DNA of 64,000 bases, from NCBI GenBank assembly GCA_029959085.1, contig JARWIR010000003.1, positions 22,831,505-22,895,504 of the forward strand. Direction: 5' to 3'. Shown here one piece after another: positions 45,780-56,986 of this stretch. The DNA is from Nemophila menziesii. Taxonomy: Eukaryota; Streptophyta; Magnoliopsida; Boraginales; Hydrophyllaceae. Within the stretch, counting starts at the first letter, position 1. Each line of letters opens with the position of its first letter. Under the pieces are notes generated by a model. It did not search any database, had not been told where the DNA came from, and saw only the letters and a program-made list of their open reading frames with translations. A program made the translations under genes and the position numbers.

Positions 45780-46300
45780 GGTTTAAAAATTTAAAAATTA
45801 AAACATATCCTCTCCTCCTTTCTCTCTCGGCGAATCTGCACCAGAAAAACTTTCGTCCTCCTGCACATGAATACTAGCCCCCTCTTGCACCAGAATACCG
45901 CAACCCTCTTGCACCAGAAAACTGCCGTCTTCCTACACCAGAAAACCAGCCTTCCTCCTTCTTCACCTCGTCTTCTTCACCCACCAGATCTTCCTTTTCC
46001 ACTATTAAACTGTTGTCTTCCTACTGCCACTCTCCTGCACCACCATCACCATCATCATCCTGCCGCCGTTGTGGCCCATTCTTCACCATAAAACTTGTTC
46101 AGATCTTAGCCCATTCTTCACGCTGCCGCTCTCCTTCACCACCAACACCATCATCTTCCCACCGTCGTGGCCATTCTCCACCATAAAACCCGTTCAGATC
46201 TTGGCCTATTCTTCACATAAAACTCGTTCAGATCTTGTCCATTCTTTACCATAAAATCCGTTGAGATCTCGCTGTTAAGTTGAAAAACGCCGCCCCACCT
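45780..46300 (+). repeat. pyrimidine-rich degenerate tandem repeats
   Basis: Two repeat kinds are present. One has TGCACCAGAAAAC-like units (about 45838-45950). The other has CCATTCTTCACCATAAAAC and GTTCAGATCTTG units (about 46075-46260, four or five copies). The short ORFs across it (45867-46254) encode low-complexity His/Pro/Leu peptides and are not believed. Confidence 0.65.
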
Positions 46301-46734
46301 TCTTCTTCTCCACCACCATGAGCGTCACCCTCTTCATTGATCTCAGGTCTATTTACTCAGATCTTCAGTAACCTACCCTCTTTTTCGCATTTTCAGGGGG
46401 TATACGCACTGTTTTGTATTTTTTGTGGGTCCTTACCCACTGTTTTTACTTTTTTGTGGGTATAGATCTTCATTATTGAACTGTTCTTCACCACCACCTT
46501 GGACTGACCTGAACAAGGAAAAAAGGACTGACCTGAATAAGGAAAAATGATTGAACTGAACAAGATTTTGAACAACAAGGACTTATAACGTAATTAAAAA
46601 AATCTACCCAAAAAATAGTGGGTATATACCCCAGAAAATCTAACCAGAAACTAGAAAAATCCTAACCAGACCTTTAAAAAATATAACATCTAACCAGGCA
46701 TTTAAAACTATGATTTCAGAATTTGAGACCTAAA

Positions 46735-47714
46735 AACGTATGTCAAAAATGCCAGTTCATTGGAAATATATCAAAAAGGTACGAGATGCCGCTCAATAAT
46801 ATCTTAGAAGTCGAAATCTTTGATGTATGGGGAATATATTTCATGGGAACTTTCATAACTTCCCATGGTGATCTTTATATTTTGCTAGCAGTAGATTATG
46901 TGTCCAAGTTGGTGGAAGCAGTGGCAACACCAAAGAATGATGCTAACAGTTATATCATTCCTTAAGTCACTTATCTTTTCAAGACATGGTACACCACGTG
47001 TTCTTATCAGTGATGAAGGTACCCATTTCATCAATTTTTAGTTGAGAGCTGCCCTTTGTAAGTTGGGGGTGAGACACCGCACTTCAACCGGTTATCATCC
47101 CCAAACTAACGGTCAATCTGAAGTTTCTAACCGAGAAATCAAGTCTATTCTTGAAAAGACCGTGAACAAAATGAGGAAGGACTGGTCATTAAAACTAGAT
47201 GATGCTCTCTGGGCTTACAGAACAGCATTTAAAACACCAGTTGGGGCATCTCCTTATCGCATGGTCTACAACAAAGCATGTCATCTTCCTATGGAGATTG
47301 AATCCCAAGCCTTATGGGCTATTAAAACTCTGAATCTAAACCCAGACTTGGCCGGAAAGTAAAGGATGATGCAGTTGAATGAGTTGGATGAATTTTGTTT
47401 CCATGCTTATGACAATTCACGTCTCTATAAGGAGAAAACAAAGAGATGGCATGATAAACGAATTCGTCCAAAGAGGTTCGAGAGAGGACAAAAAGTATTG
47501 CTATACAATTCTAGATTCTCGAACTACCCGGGTAAGCTTAAATCTCGATGGGGGAGGACCTTATATTGTTACAAAAGTCACACTTCATGGAGCGATCGAA
47601 ATTGAACATCCAACCGAGCAAAGGACATTCATGGTGAATGGCTAGCGTTTGAACTTATACCACGATAGTGAGGACTTTGGACGAGAGGAGACGATCCATC
47701 TCGAAGAAATATGA
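46735..47714 (+). pseudogene. Ty3/gypsy integrase fragment
   Basis: Frames jump between [80 protein letters not shown] and the C-terminal [14 protein letters not shown]. It is closely related to the integrase of element A but on the plus strand. The first catalytic Asp (family WGIDFMG) is Tyr here (WGIYFMG), with stops and shifts in addition. No gag, protease or RT precedes it. Confidence 0.9.
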
Positions 47715-50480
47715 CAAATGACTCCTAAGTACATTAGTACCATGTAACAAGACACTTATGTCCCTATGTTAATTTTTCTCTTTCCAAAACTGGTTCTATT
47801 TGCAAGTTTAAATTTGCACACTTGAGATGCTTAATTATCACCAAAAAAATTCATTCATGATTTTTAAATACTTCATGATTGCCTAATTTCCTCAAGGAAT
47901 GGAACGTTGGAATGCCATTTTTTAACATACCCATGAACTTTAGGAAATCCTACTTGTTTTTTTCTTCAGAACATGTGTGGGAACGGTAATGGTGGTCCAA
48001 ACTCTTATCATGGTTCTTTATGAGGAGTGACCATCATAGGCTCAACCAACACACTAGGCTCATCCCATTCTTGTTCCACTACAAATTCTTTATTTTGGTT
48101 CTAGGAGCCTCTTATTCAATGACCACCATTTGTAGCAATGATTTACCACTTATAAGAGTCACCATCTTGCAAGTATCATTGTGTGGAAAATTTTCCCCAA
48201 ATTCCAAAAACTACTTGGATTCTCTCTTCAACTTGAAATTTGGCCTTAGGGCCTTCCTTGAATCCGAAGCTATGTATCACACTTGGTTTTTTTAAATTTC
48301 TTTATGTGGCACCATGTTGGTTTAGGTTTTTACCGTGGTTGTATAAAGTCTCACGATTTCTTATTTAACATGGCCTTTTGGAACTTTTTAGCATCATGCT
48401 TTCCTCCATACGACAAATTCACATCTCAAAATTTTCCACAATCTTATTCTATCATAAAGATTGTGAGTTATACCATCTTTAGATAGGATAGGCGCAACAT
48501 ATTTAGTATCCTTACTAGGCGTCCCGTCATATACTTGTATTTGCTACCAAGCAAACAAACATAAATGGAGTTAATCCATTCATCAGCGTATCAACAAGTT
48601 TGATCTCTATTTGAACGTGCTTTATTTCTATTTCCGATTATGTACCCTCTCCTTCACAACAAGATATTTGATATCAATCTGCTTCAACTTTGAAGAATTT
48701 TTTATGTTTCTTGAATAGAACGGTGCTATTATGTTGCCAAAGCAGATCACCGAAGTTCTTTCTATGTAAGGAAATACTTTTCTATTGGGATCTAACTCTG
48801 TAAATATGTTACTGAACCTTTAACGACAAATGGTAATTGCTAGATGTCCTGAACCTTTAATGACAAATGGTGGTTGATAGAGTGTTGGACACGTTACCGA
48901 CATCTCAGTGGTCGTTAAAGGTCTAAAAAAGATATTTGATTTACAAATTGATTACAATAAAAGTTTGATTAAAAAAATATAGACAGAAGTACACTAAATA
49001 TAAATTTTTAGATTACAAAAATATTGAATACAAATTAATAGTCTAAATAAAATAGAATAAAGGCTTAATATTAAAAACTCAAAGGAGAGAGATTTATTGG
49101 GAGACTGGTCGCGTCAGTATCATTCTCATATCTTAAGCACAAATGACTCAAAGATGATCCTCTCGGGTGTGGAACTCGTTGCGGGTTACCCGGTTATGTT
49201 ATACGGGTTGGGATGCTATTCAACGAGGCCTTACCATGCACCAACATATTTCTTGCTTTGTCCAACCAGTTGCATATAGTTCTCCGGGGTAAAGACCAGA
49301 TTAATCAGGGTGGTTGCGCTAGTACCAATTGATTCCTGGTCCTGGATTCCGATTGGGGCTGCATGACGGGCACAACATTCACGACCTTGACTATGCTGGA
49401 AGGTGTTGATCATCCATCTCGGAGCCATGCACATATCTAGTTCTCGCCTCTGTGTCTATCTCTGGTTGTTGGTAGGAATAACCGGTCTAACTCTTGGCTT
49501 CCAACCCTTTTGTGAGGGACCGATACACTCATGTGCCACCTCGATCACTGCCCAGTACTAATTTTCCCGTGTCAATGATTATGCCGGTGTGGTTGAAGAT
49601 CCCGAGACATCACCTGAAGACTAAAAAACCTAATCAAGCCTTGCTCTCAAGTCTGTAAGAAGAAAAAATTGTATGTCACAAAAAATATACTTATTCAACA
49701 AGACAAAAAATTATAACTTACATTGCACTGAATGAAGCGCATATCCCTAGAATCTCTCGTTTTCTTCATCCCAATTTTGGTATAAATTCAACTATCTTGG
49801 GCTTCATCTTTTGCCACTGAGCTGAGGGTGTAATAGTAAGAGTGTTGGAATCGATCAATGTCTCCGGTTGAATCTCAATATTTTCCTCTAGGGGTCGTGT
49901 AAAACAACAAATCACGATTTAATAATACGATTTTTTTTGCAATTTAAACGATGAAAAAATACAACAAACATTACCCCAATTAGCCGGTGACGGCTTTGCG
50001 AAAGGGTGGTTGATGTCTCTTCTTTTGTGATAGAATAATCGTATCATGAGATATCATTTTGGGGGTTTTATAACTTAGTTGAGAGATTTTTCCTATTATT
50101 TGATGTTTTATCGCTAGAATAGAATTTTTATTATAAAGTTTAAAATCTACAAAATAAAAATTGCTTCTCCTGAACATTAAAAATCTAAAAATACAGTTAA
50201 ATTACTTCTCCTGAACATGAAGCAAAAAATTAAAACACCAAAAAAATATTTCCTCTTAAGGAATTCCCTAACGGCTCTCGTTGGTGAAACATTAAGATGT
50301 CAAAGTTGTACTAGAATCATTTCATTGAACTTGATATAATAGAGAAATAAGTGTAAAATAAATATAAAGAGGACTATACTCTACACACGGATTTCATTTG
50401 ATTGAAGCGTCAGAATCAGTAAATAAAACGACGAAAATAGGATTATAATAAACCATAAACCTCGAACTCATCTCTATAAA
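47715..50480 (+). repeat. large direct duplication, copy 1 (gypsy 3' region and LTR start)
   Basis: It begins CAAATGACTCCTAAGTACAT just after the integrase relic and is highly similar to 54069-56860. Non-coding sequence runs to an LTR start (TTGATGTCTCTTC, LTR from 50011), and only about 470 bp of LTR remain. The open frames inside (48020-48486, 49097-49434) are not conserved between copies and are not genes. Confidence 0.85.
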
Positions 50481-50889
50481 AAAATTGTTGCACTCGTTGA
50501 TGCTTCATTGATGGTCAGAGAGTCTTTTAATGCTTCGTGAAAATTCTGAGATACGTTAAACTCTACGCCACCGTGAAGGCCCAACCCACCTCCATTTGTT
50601 AATCACCATCTAGAATCAGTCCACCCAAAAACTCACATGCAACCGCGTCCCCACAACCCGTCGTATTTACACCTTTTATGTTTTTGCTCTTCTGAAGTTT
50701 GCTCTTTTTCTCGTATAATGCCTTCAATGCAAGTATCCCTCTCTTCTATTTGAATTTGAATTATTAATATATATGAATCTCTCTAATAACTCACTTTTTT
50801 GTTGATTATTTCTCTCTATAGATCCCTCAATTTGGGGTCTTCTTGTAATTAAATAGATGAGTTTGAAGCCTTGATTTTTTTTACCTTAA
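50481..50889. other. spacer before small ORF
   Basis: Contains a CT-rich tract and ATGCCTTCAATG at 50718. It could be the leader of the following ORF, but no consistent splice model was found. Confidence 0.3.
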
Positions 50890-51165
50890 TTGGGGTTCTT
50901 CAGTGGTCTGCATGCGAGTGAAGCTGTGAGGGAGGAATTAGCGATTATTGGGCTTTGTATTTGTTTGGTTTACTCTATATCAGGTTTTCAAGAATTAATG
51001 ATTATGGATTTAGCGTTTGCTACGATTATTTTAGCTTTAATGATTTACATTATATTACTATCTTCAGTTATATTATTTAAAAATGGAGAAGCTCAAGATA
51101 AAGAAGAGAAGAGAGTGCGGTCGGGAGGTGTCGGCGGAGTGTGGTATATATTTTATATTTTTTAA
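50890..51165 (+). CDS. hypothetical small membrane protein (uncertain)
   Basis: The open frame encodes FFSGLHASEAVREELAIIGL and then CICLVYSISGFQELM. A second hydrophobic segment (LAFATIILALMIYIILLSSV) and a charged tail (NGEAQDKEEKRV) follow, so two membrane spans are predicted by eye. The frame begins at TTG; the first in-frame ATG is at about 50998. A normal start therefore needs an upstream exon or gives only about 55 residues. TTCTTCAG at 50896-50903 is a possible 3' splice site that keeps this frame only if the preceding exon ends in the right phase. I do not recognise the family. It may be a gene fragment. Confidence 0.3.
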   Translation: MGFFSGLHASEAVREELAIIGLCICLVYSISGFQELMIMDLAFATIILALMIYIILLSSVILFKNGEAQDKEEKRVRSGGVGGVWYIFYIF

Positions 51166-51837
51166 TGATAAATGGAAAAGGTGTAAAATAATGATTGGGA
51201 GTGTTTGGAAACAATTAAAAATATTAGGGGGTTAATTTTGATTTTTGTAAACTTATGAGTTTAAATTATGATTTAAGATGATTTAAATGAATAAAAAATT
51301 ATTTTATAATAACTTAACCGAAATATTGGACTAAATCTGTTAGTAAGGGGTAAACTGGCACAAATTTTTGTACATGGGGTAAAAGGGAACGTGATAGAAA
51401 AGAAAGGTGTAGTCTGTCAAACGTGTAATAGTACAGTGGTAAAATAGTGTATTTTCTCTAAAACATATTTATATTATGCTCCATATACATTTATATAAAT
51501 TTTTTAGTGGGAATGATTATTTTATTGATAGGAGATAGGATTCGAAAGAGCTGAAAAATCATGTTATCAGAGATGAAACAAAAGCAAAAAAATGAAAAAA
51601 AAAAGTGTAGTAGAAAACAAGAAACAAACACCTATAAAACCCCACACAATCCTCGAACTACCAATCAGTTAATGCGTTAATAGCTTTAGTTAACCATCTT
51701 GTAAAATCTGCATACCAACCGCAAAGAATGTTCTACATGCAACTTATTAGTAAATAAGAACAAGATTTGAAAAATTGGTAAGCAACACCTTCTTCGGTAG
51801 AAAATCCTCAAATGACACAAAAAATTTCCAACAAATA

Positions 51838-52418
51838 TACGCAGATTCTGACAAACTAAAACTATTATTCTTTACGCCTTATAACACACTCTTTATCGGC
51901 GTATTTAAAATTTCTCTACATAATCTTGAATCCTCCACACACAATTAGATTGGAGATCTTTGCTAATCCAAATTGAACACACCCATTGCCAAACTAAATT
52001 TACCATTTTCTAACTAATAAGTTAAACATTAAAGATTGACCATTTGTTATTAACCATCACAAGTTACCAAACGAATATGAAACATGATAGATAATGTGGA
52101 CCAATATAATACAATGGGATTAGATTTTCTTGCCTCATTGTATTCTATTGATTCATATTATATGTCATGTTTCATATCTGTTTGCTCACTTATCATAGTT
52201 AATAACAAATGGTCAACCATTAATGTTTAACTTATTATTTTGAATATGGTAAATTTTAATTTGAAAATGGGTGTGTTCAATTTGGATTAGCAAATATATC
52301 CAATCTAATTGTGCGTGGATGATTAAATATTATGTTGACAAATTTTGAATACGCTGATAAAGAGTGTGTTATTGAGTGTATAAAATAATAATTTTAGTTT
52401 GTCAGTGAATCTGCGCAT
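51838..52418. repeat. long fold-back (inverted repeat), arms about 280 bp
   Basis: The left arm starts ACGCAGATTC near 51839 and runs to about 52116. The right arm from about 52136 is its complement, ending GAATCTGCGC near 52416. Long matched blocks include AACACACTCTTTATC, CAATTAGATTGG, GCTAATCCAAATTGAACACA and AAGTTAAACATTAA. The loop is about 20 bp (around GATTAGATTTTCTTG). The arms differ by scattered substitutions and small gaps. Weaker pairing extends about 20 bp outward. Confidence 0.9.
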
Positions 52419-52439
52419 AGTTGTAAAAAATTTGAATTT

Positions 52440-54068
52440 GAATTATTTTGTTCTTATAATTTATCCATCATAATTGATGGGATGACACTAATCCTCATTC
52501 ATCCTACAACGTAATTTTTAGGCACGAGTTAACTCTAGTGAATTTTAATCTTCTAACTTTACATGTAAAGTTTGCACACGGGTAATTTATTTAGTGTCAA
52601 AACTTCTCTTTGTAATTATAGTTCTTGGAAGGTCCCATTATATTTAAATATTATGAACATTTTTGTTCAGTAATTCACAAATACAAGTCTATGATTTCTT
52701 AAGGTATTATTAAAAGAATAAATAGACAATAATTTACGAAACAAACCCTTAATTATCCTTAAATCTCTCTGTGTATATATATACATTATGTCTTACCATC
52801 GGGAAAAAAAATTATTTCTAACCAGAATGAGTTCATGGAGGATAAGCTTGACATGACATGGTTAACGATTTTTGTCTTGATAGAATTATTATTCTCTATA
52901 AATCAGACAAACAATTAGGAAAATTACAAATTAAATACTTATATTTATTTTTAATATAATATATGTATGTTCAACCCAAATAACTCAAAAATAAGTGTAG
53001 GTTTGTATACAAATAATCCTTTAGAAAAAATACACAACCACTTAGCAAGAAATATTTACTTAATACACAAATATATTTATATATCTATTTTCTTTTAAAT
53101 TTATTTATCAATTACATAAAAATTATCTGCATACATAAATGTATAATTACATATTAGATTTTCAATTGAATCCAATTTTTATATCGGTCCAATTAGTCTT
53201 GCAATATAATATGTCATATGCAATGCATGTAAAAATTACATTAAATTTTAATAGTAATATTAATTCATCAAAATAATTTGAACATATAAAATAATTATTG
53301 GGGATTTTACAAAAAATAAACAATAGAAAATCCTGTTTCAAAATCCTTTTTAAAAATAAATAAAAGACAATGCGATTAAATATTGAAATTTGACCTCACA
53401 AGAATAAATAAAAATAAAAATTTATGTATATACTTTTAATACCTTTATTAATATGTACATGAGCCAGGAATCTGTAATTTAAGTGTGATATGCCTCTTTT
53501 GAAAAAAATATATCCCAAATTTCCATAAAAACTTTAGATCTATAAAATAAAACAGAAAGAAAAAAAATTGTTTATATTGAATACATACCAGTAAGTGTTA
53601 TTACGTGATAAAGTGCTCCGTGATGGGTTGCGGCCACAAAATAGAAGTTTTTTGTCTTGTTAATAACGCATAAGGTATTTTAGGTAGATATCTGCAAATA
53701 ATTTACAAGTAATATAAGTTAGAGTAAGATAAAATTGAATTATTTTAAACTAGAGAGAATGAAAGAGACAGAGTTGGAGGCGACGAAAGATAGCGAATAA
53801 AGTTGCGTAATGGTATCTCGGTTTTGCTCAACTATAAGCATCTTTTTATAACTCTTAGAAAATAAAACGCAATTGCTAATTTATATATAGATTTGGCCTT
53901 TTTTTATACAAAATATCATGGGCTGAGTCATCAATAGACTTTATATACTATCCTAGAAGTATAGCCCAACAAATCTTCAATATGAATCAAATGATTTGTA
54001 TGGGCTTGTAAGGAAAAAAATTTATGGGCTTCATAAAATTCTCTTTGTGCTTTGATTTTGAAATATTT
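52440..54068. other. AT-rich stretch without a supported gene
   Basis: No coding, LTR or MITE signature was recognised. Confidence 0.4.
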
Positions 54069-56860
54069 CAAATGACGCCTAAGTACACTAGTACCATGAA
54101 ACAAGACACTTATGTCCCTATGTTGATTTTTCTCTTTCCAAAACTGGCTTTATTTGCAAGTTTAAATTTACACCCTTGAGATGCTTAAGTATCAAAAAAA
54201 ATTCATTCATGATTTTTAAATACTTCATCATTGCCTAATTTCCTCAAGGAATGGAATGTTGGCATGCAATTTTTTAACATACCCATGAACTTCATGAATT
54301 CCTACTTGTTTTTTTCTTCGGATCATGTGTGGGACCGGCAATGGTGGTACAAACTCTTATCATGGTTCTTTATGAAGAGTGACCATCATAGGCTCAACCA
54401 ACACACTAGGCTCAGCCATTCTTGTTCCACTAATAATTATTTATTTTGGTTCCAGGGGTCTTTTATTAAATGACCACCATTTGTAGCAATGGTTTACCAC
54501 TCATAAGAGTCACCATCTTGCAAGTATCATTGTGTGGAAACTTTCCCCAATTCCACAAACTACTTGGATTCTCTCTTCAACTTGAAATTTGGCCTTAGGG
54601 CCTTCCTTGAACCAGAATCTATGTATCACACTTGGGTTTTTTTAAATTTCTTTATGTGGCACCATGTTGGTTAGGTTTTTACCGTGGTTCAATAGAGTCT
54701 CGCGATTTCTTTTTTAACATGGCCTTTTGGCACTTTTTAGCGTCATGCTTTCCTCCATACGACCAATGCACATCTTAAAATTCTCCACAATCTTATTCTA
54801 TTAGAAATATTGTGAGTTATACCATCTTTATATAGGGTAGGCCTAACATATTTAGTATCCTTACTAGGTGTCCCGTCATATACCCATATTTGTTACCAAG
54901 CAAACAAACATAAATAGAGTCAACCCATTCATCACTGTATCAACAAGTTTGATCTCTATTTGAACGTGCTTTATTTATTTTTCTGATTATGTACCCTCTC
55001 TTTCACAACAAAAATATTTGATATCAATCTACTTCAACTTTGAAGAATTTTTTATGTTTCTAGAATAGAACGGTGTTATTATGTTGTCAAAACAGATCAC
55101 CAAAGTTCTTTCTATGTAAGGAAATACTTTTCTATTGGGATCTAACTCTGTAAATAGGTTACCGAACCTTTAACAACAAATGGTAATTGCTAGATGTCCT
55201 GAACCTTTAACGAGAGATGGTGGTCGCGAGAGTGTTGGACACGTTACCGATATCTCAGTGGTCGTTAAAGGTCTAAAAAAGATATTTGATTTACAAATTA
55301 ATTACAATAAAAGTTTTGATTAACTAAAAGTTCAATTAAAAGAATCTAGACAGAAGTAAATTAAAAATGAATTTTTAGATTACAAAAATATTGAATACAA
55401 ATTAATCACAAAGAAAATTAATATTCTGAATAAAATAGAATAAAGTCTTAATATTAAAAACTCAAAGGAGGGAGATTTATCAGGAGACTGGGTCGCGTCG
55501 GTATCACCCTCGTCTCTTAAGCACGAACGACTCAAAGATGATCCTCTCGGGCGTGGATTACTCGTTGCGGGCTACTCGGTATGTTACAAGGGTTGGGATG
55601 ATATTCAATGGGGCCTTACCATGCACCAAAATATATTTCTTGATATGTCCAACCAGTTGCATATAGTTCTCGGGGGTGAAGACCGGATTAATCAGGGTGG
55701 TTGCGGTAGTACCAATTGGTTCCTAGTCCTGGATTGCGGTCGGGGCTGCATGACGGGCACAACATTCACGACCTCGACTATATGCGGGAAGGTGTCGATC
55801 ATCCATCTCGGATCCATGCACATATCTAGTTATCGATTATGTATCTATCTCTGGTTGTTGGTAGGAATATCTTGTCTAACTCTTGACTTCCAACCCTTGT
55901 GTGCGGGACCCATACACTCATTTTCCACCTCGAGCACTGTCCAATACTAATTTTCCTGTGTCAATGATTGTGCTGGTTTGGTTAAATATCCCGAGACATC
56001 ACCTGAAGACTAAAAAACCTGATCAAGCCTTGCTATCAAGTCAACATGTAAGAAGAAAAAATTGTAAGTCACAAAAAGATATAATTATTCAACAAGGCAC
56101 AAAATTATAACTTACATTGCATTGAAAGAAGCACATATCCATATAATCTCTCGTTTTCTTCATCTCGATTTTGGTGTAAAATTCAACTATATTGGGCTTC
56201 AACTTTGGCCTCTGAGCTGAGGGTGTAATAGTAAGAGTGCTGGCATCGATAAATGTCTCCGGTTGAAAATCAAGATTTTCCTCCTATGGGTCTTGTAAAA
56301 CAACAAATCACGATATAATAATACGATTTTTTTTGCAATTTAAACGATGAAAGAATACAACAAACATTACCCCCACTAGCCAGTGACGGGTTTGCGGAAG
56401 GGTAGTTGATGTCTCGTCTTTTGTGATAGAACAATCGTATCATGAGATATCATTTTGGGGGTTTTATTACTTAGTTGAGAGTTTTTTCCTATTATTTGAT
56501 GTTTTATCGCTAGAATAGAACTTTAATTATAAAGTTTAAATTCTACAAAATAACAACTGCTCCTCCTGAACATTAAAAATCTAAAAATACAGCTAAATTA
56601 CTTCTCCTGAACATGAAGCAAAAAAAATATTTCCGCTTCAAGGAATTCCCCAACTGCTCTCGTTGGTGAAACATTAAAATGTCAAAGTTGTACTGGAATC
56701 TTTTCATTGAACTTGAGACAATAGGGAAGTAAGTGTAAAATAAATATAAAGAGGGCTACACCCTACACATGTCTTTCATTTGATTGAAGTGTCGGAATCA
56801 GTAAATAAAAAGACGGAATTAGGAATATAATAAACCATAAAACCTCTAACTCATCTCTTT
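54069..56860 (+). repeat. large direct duplication, copy 2 (gypsy 3' region and LTR start)
   Basis: It starts CAAATGACGCCTAAGTACAC, which matches 47715 onward, and holds the LTR start at 56407. No integrase precedes it. It ends at CTCTTTAAA, where a Mutator MITE begins; copy 1 has CTCTATAAA followed by further sequence at that point. Confidence 0.85.
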
Positions 56861-56863
56861 AAA

Positions 56864-56985
56864 GAGTAATGATATTTGTCACCCCTATTCCCTTCACCCT
56901 TTTGTCACCTCCTACATGGTAGGTTGCATGGAATGACATGTAAGTAATTTATTTACTTATCTTAATTAATTGTTTTATTCCTTAA
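56864..56985. mobile_element. Mutator-type MITE (family 1), truncated
   Basis: It starts GAGTAATGATATTTGTCACC, matching the end of 27974-28165 at 19 of 20 bases. The other inverted end is missing where copia sequence begins. Confidence 0.7.
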
Positions 56986-56986
56986 A

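Noticed and set aside
45867..46254. His/Pro/Leu-rich ORFs
   Set aside because: They translate degenerate pyrimidine-rich tandem repeats.
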